From: Alphaproteobacteria bacterium HGW-Alphaproteobacteria-18
Lineage (GTDB): Bacteria; Pseudomonadota; Alphaproteobacteria; Caulobacterales; Hyphomonadaceae
Length of the DNA: 64,000 bases
Assembly (NCBI GenBank): GCA_002841155.1
Contig: PHEH01000010.1
Span: 1-64,000 of the forward strand
Reading direction: 5' to 3'
In this document: positions 57,934 through 64,000 of the stretch, piece after piece
How the letters are laid out: each line of letters opens with the position of its first letter
How positions within the stretch are numbered: position 1 is the stretch's first letter
The notes under the pieces: model-generated
Database searches by the model: none
Told to the model about the DNA's origin: nothing
What the model saw: the letters and a program-made list of their open reading frames with translations, nothing else
Program-made: the position numbers and the translations under genes

Positions 57934-59136
57934 TCAGTTTCCTCCCGGCAGGGCGGCGGCGGTATTCATCAGAACGTCGTACAACCATTGCGGCGGCAGC
58001 TCCTGCCCGTCCATGGCGGGGGCGCGCACAACGCTTTCCTGCACATTCTTGAGCGCAAAACGCAGGGCTGCGCGAGTTTCCTCCTCAAGCCCGGCCTCGC
58101 GCCCCTCATTGAGGACGGCATAAACAAAACGGGTATAGAGCGCGCCAGCCGAAGATTGGGTTTCGGTTCCGGCAGCCATCCTGGCAGCAATGCCGGCCCA
58201 TTCCTCGCTGAGCGCCATGGCGAGGGAGAAATGCATCTTCTCAGAGCGCATATGCTGTGTTGTGAACCAGAGATCGCGAGGCAACAGGCCCGCCTGCGGA
58301 TTGACGCCGTGCTTGCGCAACTGGTTATCGAGCCGCCCGGAATCGAACTTTGAATAGAAGATGTCGAAATCACGCCCTTCCAGATAGGCATCGCGAGCAG
58401 CCTCGGCCTTCTCCAGCAATTCGCGGATCTTCTCAGGTTCGGTCACTTCGTCGCGCCCGACAAGGTTTGCATAAGTTTTGGCTGTCACTGCCAGCGGCAG
58501 GCGGCCTTCTTCGGAGTTCCAGCACGCCGCTGCCGCCCCGTCCAGGAAAGGCTGGAAAATCAGGTCTGCCTTTGTCTTGCTGGCATAGCCGATCGTCTGG
58601 GTATCCGAATTGAGCCAGCCGTCGCAGACGGGCGGCGTCTCGGCAGCGAGATAGGGGTGGACGGAGCCAAGCCTTGCGATCTGCATCAACGATTCAATGA
58701 TGGTTCTGCGATTGGTGGAGGCGGCTTCGTATTTCAGCTGGCCCACACCGCCCGAAGGCAGCGGGATGGCGAGTTGGTCCCGCCGGTTCTCGGCCGGCAC
58801 GGCGATGAATGCGTTGGACCGCGCAAAGGCCCGCAACAGATAGTTGTAGGAGTCCTGCGTGATCTGGTTATTGGTGCCTTGAACCATCGCGTCATAGACC
58901 TGCATGTCCATGGCTGCGCCCATAAGGTTGATCCAGGGATTGTCCGGGCAGCGCGAGACATGGCCGTCGAGCTCCAGAAGCTTCTTCTGGAGCTGCCCGG
59001 CGCTGGTGATCTGCTGCATGCTGGTCTCCAGCGCCTGCGGCAGCCGTTCGGTGTCACAGGTATCGGCATGGGCGCTGGTTGCCGCCGTTCCCAATGCCAG
59101 CACGGCGAGGGCCGCCATGCGAAATCTGAGCGTCAT
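57934..59136 (-). CDS. exported protein of unknown family, paralogue 2
   Basis: 400 residues with a signal peptide (MAALAVLALGTAATSAHA). It aligns over its whole length with the preceding gene: VHPYLAAETPPVC, VTEPEKIRELL, ALSEEWAGIAARM, QWLYDVLMN and the four cysteines (DTC, RCPDNPW, PVCD, AACW). GGAGGGGAC lies before the ATG at 59136. Helix-rich, with no enzymatic motif. Tandem duplication and disulfide pattern suggest a periplasmic or secreted structural role, but no function is assigned. Confidence 0.72.
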   Translation of the reverse strand: MTLRFRMAALAVLALGTAATSAHADTCDTERLPQALETSMQQITSAGQLQKKLLELDGHVSRCPDNPWINLMGAAMDMQVYDAMVQGTNNQITQDSYNYLLRAFARSNAFIAVPAENRRDQLAIPLPSGGVGQLKYEAASTNRRTIIESLMQIARLGSVHPYLAAETPPVCDGWLNSDTQTIGYASKTKADLIFQPFLDGAAAACWNSEEGRLPLAVTAKTYANLVGRDEVTEPEKIRELLEKAEAARDAYLEGRDFDIFYSKFDSGRLDNQLRKHGVNPQAGLLPRDLWFTTQHMRSEKMHFSLAMALSEEWAGIAARMAAGTETQSSAGALYTRFVYAVLNEGREAGLEEETRAALRFALKNVQESVVRAPAMDGQELPPQWLYDVLMNTAAALPGGN

Positions 59137-59204
59137 GTCTGTCCCCTCCTCCACTCAGGTGGCTGAATGCCGGGCTTCGCGCGGTGTTGCCAAGCCCGCG
59201 ATGC

Positions 59205-59636
59205 CTATTTCACTTCCGAGACGATAATGAATTGCGGCGCTTCGGCGAAGCCCATGAACTCCCCCATGATCGACTGCACCGTGTCGCCACCCATATCCTC
59301 GGCGATGAAACCGTCCAGATCGGGAATTGCGAAGGCCTCGATATAGGCCACACCGGGCGCTCCCTCGCCCATTAGCAGGCGCTCGGCGCGGTAGGTGCGG
59401 AAGCTCTGGACCCGTTCGAGCGCACGCATCGCGGGGTAGTCTGTCTCGGTCACCCATTGCTCGAAGGCTTCCGGCGTTACGCCTTCCTTGAGGGTGTAGA
59501 GCAGGAACAATGTGGGGGTCGTTTCTGCTGCGACGGCCTGCACGGCAGATGGGGCTGCGGGCGCGCAGTCTCTGGTGGCATCGCCACAGCCCGTCAGCGC
59601 CAAAGGCGCCAGCGCCGCCAGAATGAGATATTTCAT
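59205..59636 (-). CDS. REDY-like (HapK family) lipoprotein
   Basis: 143 residues. A lipoprotein signal (LALTGCGD) precedes a dimeric alpha-beta domain: LFLLYTLKEGVTPEAFEQWV, ETDYPAMRALERVQSFRTYRA, IEAFAIPDLDGFI and MGEFMGFAEAPQFIIVSE. This matches my memory of the small REDY-like HapK proteins from red pigment (prodigiosin) clusters, although no pigment genes are nearby and HapK relatives are usually cytoplasmic, so the lipoprotein signal is odd. The start at 59636 is chosen for the signal. Function unknown. Confidence 0.7.
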   Translation of the reverse strand: MKYLILAALAPLALTGCGDATRDCAPAAPSAVQAVAAETTPTLFLLYTLKEGVTPEAFEQWVTETDYPAMRALERVQSFRTYRAERLLMGEGAPGVAYIEAFAIPDLDGFIAEDMGGDTVQSIMGEFMGFAEAPQFIIVSEVK

Positions 59637-59964
59637 TTTCAGTCCCTCCATTTCCCCTGGGCTAATCTTGCAGACCCTGCGTCGCGCCAGATATTCAACA
59701 AAGGCGCGGTGCCAACACTGCTTTCGCCCGCCCTTGCATGGGCCAGAAGGCCCAGCATGACTCAACGTGCGGCGATAAGGCAGAATAGAATAGCGGCCCG
59801 CAGAGCGTTTCATCTGGATTTCCTTGGCTACAGCCCGTAGCACCGCGCGAGGCAGCGTGCTTCCCCCTGTATCGGGGGGTAGTTCGCACCTTGCGCCTTG
59901 CCCCCGCGCCCGACTCCCTGCTATCGGGCAGCCGTTTGACCGCCTGTGAGGAGACCACGAACCC
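59637..59964. other. intergenic region upstream of carB
   Basis: 328 bases holding the divergent promoters of the HapK-like and carB genes. It includes GAGGAG as the carB ribosome site. I could not find a pyrimidine-responsive attenuator or a known leader. Confidence 0.45.
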
Positions 59965-63243
<3,279 letters not shown>

Positions 63244-63312
63244 TTGGCTCCCACTTGACGCCCTTGGTTTTTGCGACAACGTTTTTTGCCGCTGAAGATG
63301 AGGGAATTCTTG

Positions 63313-63786
63313 ATGGAACGCATTCCGATGACTGCCGAAGGCCATGCCGCACTTCAGGCTGAACTGAAGGTGCTCAAATCCGTTGAGCGCCCGAGCATTA
63401 TTGCGGCTATTTCCGAGGCCCGCTCGCATGGCGATCTGTCGGAGAATGCCGAATATCACGCGGCAAAAGAGAAGCAGAGCTTCATCGAAGGCCGCATCAG
63501 CGAGCTCGACGACAAGCTTGCCCGCGCCGATATCATTGATGTGTCCAAGCTTGGTGGCTCGAAAGTGCGTTTTGGCGCGACCGTAACCATTGCAGATGTC
63601 GACACCGAAGAAGAGCAGACCTACAAGATCGTGGGCGAGGACGAAGCGGATGTGAAACAGGGCAAGATCTCTGTTACCTCCCCGATCGCCCGCGCCCTGA
63701 TCGGCAAGGAAGAAGGCGACGAGGCTGAAGTGGCCGCGCCCGCCGGCGCCCGCGCCTATGAAGTTATCAAGGTCGTATACAAGTAA
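63313..63786 (+). CDS. greA: transcription elongation factor GreA
   Basis: 157 residues. It rescues stalled RNA polymerase by stimulating transcript cleavage. N-terminal coiled coil: [32 protein letters not shown] and the acidic tip [14 protein letters not shown]-terminal FKBP-like domain from [11 protein letters not shown]. The ATG at 63313 ([10 protein letters not shown]) has GAGGGA ahead. It follows carB by 70 bases. Confidence 0.96.
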   Translation: MERIPMTAEGHAALQAELKVLKSVERPSIIAAISEARSHGDLSENAEYHAAKEKQSFIEGRISELDDKLARADIIDVSKLGGSKVRFGATVTIADVDTEEEQTYKIVGEDEADVKQGKISVTSPIARALIGKEEGDEAEVAAPAGARAYEVIKVVYK

Positions 63787-63798
63787 GGATATAAAGGC

Positions 63799-64000
63799 AT
63801 GGGGTCGCTCGGACCGTCTGTCTGGGCGGTCTCCGATGGCCGCGCCGGCAATGCTGCGCAGGTGCGTGCGCTGACGTCTGCTTTGGGCGCATTGGACCGC
63901 TGGGTCCGCATTGCGCATATTGCCGGCGAGGCCCACCGTCAGGAACCGCTGGTGGTGACGCCGCGCGCGCCCTGGCGCTGGCTGCCGGCGGACCGGTGGG
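63799..64000 (+). CDS. ELM1-family protein, truncated by window end
   Basis: Only the first 67 residues are visible: VWAVSDGRAGNAAQVRAL is the conserved opening of the ELM1/DUF1022 family (mitochondrial fission ELM1-like, a putative glycosyltransferase fold in bacteria). GTAAGGATATAAAGG precedes the ATG. It is likely co-transcribed with greA (13 bases apart). The remainder lies outside the window. Confidence 0.75.
   Translation, partial: MGSLGPSVWAVSDGRAGNAAQVRALTSALGALDRWVRIAHIAGEAHRQEPLVVTPRAPWRWLPADRW

Overview
The window is a stretch of ordinary chromosome from a GC-rich alphaproteobacterium, most likely a member of the Caulobacterales/Hyphomonadaceae (stalked or budding bacteria of the Hyphomonas type). 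The pointers are a PodJ-like polarity factor preceded by a perfect CtrA box (TTAA-N7-TTAA), a CC0125/CC1285-family lipoprotein, the split glycyl-tRNA synthetase next to pyruvate phosphate dikinase, RNase E with an acidic insert in its S1 region, a membrane cytochrome c beside prephenate dehydratase, and carB-greA. I cannot name the species from sequence alone. I see no tRNA, rRNA, insertion sequence, prophage, CRISPR array or classical defence island.

Layout. 0.2-3.5 kb: exported M20 amidohydrolase, a cytochrome P450 and a small soluble protein. 3.6-7.8 kb: de novo NAD pathway nadA-(exported unknown)-nadB-nadC behind a palindromic operator, then an SDR and an O-methyltransferase. 9.3-18.4 kb (minus strand): SleB-type wall hydrolase, ppdK, and glyQ-lipoprotein-lipoprotein-glyS with a 37-residue membrane peptide upstream. 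18.4-26.1 kb: tRNA methyltransferase, DUF2007 and lipoprotein genes, polyprenyl diphosphate synthase, WecA-like transferase, ispE, a TPR lipoprotein and an AmiC-type amidase. 26.1-29.3 kb: RNase E with a long leader.

29.3-38.1 kb (minus strand): a fatty-acid oxidation block (MerR regulator, two acyl-CoA dehydrogenases, two PaaI thioesterases, thiolase, bifunctional hydratase/dehydrogenase) with repeated operator-like motifs upstream of merR and of one dehydrogenase. 38.2-45.5 kb: PodJ-like protein, a beta-propeller lipoprotein, NudC and a histone-H1-like Lys/Ala/Pro protein. 46-53.4 kb: LysR regulator, pheA, cytochrome c, NlpC/P60 hydrolase, MarR, Zur, an acyl thioesterase, DUF1330 and an aromatic aminotransferase. 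53.4-64 kb: TetR regulator with a palindromic operator, two plus-strand terminators with no protein gene (candidate small RNAs), an M48-type protease, an MBL hydrolase, a glycine-zipper lipoprotein, a tandem pair of unknown exported proteins, a HapK/REDY-like lipoprotein, carB, greA and the start of an ELM1-family gene.

Functionally the window is housekeeping: NAD and isoprenoid/quinone synthesis, peptidoglycan remodelling, lipid oxidation, aromatic amino acid metabolism, RNA turnover and cell polarity. Its less described parts are small exported proteins, a decameric GGGACA repeat at three sites, regulatory palindromes, a low-GC patch inside glyS and the candidate small-RNA locus near 54.1 kb.
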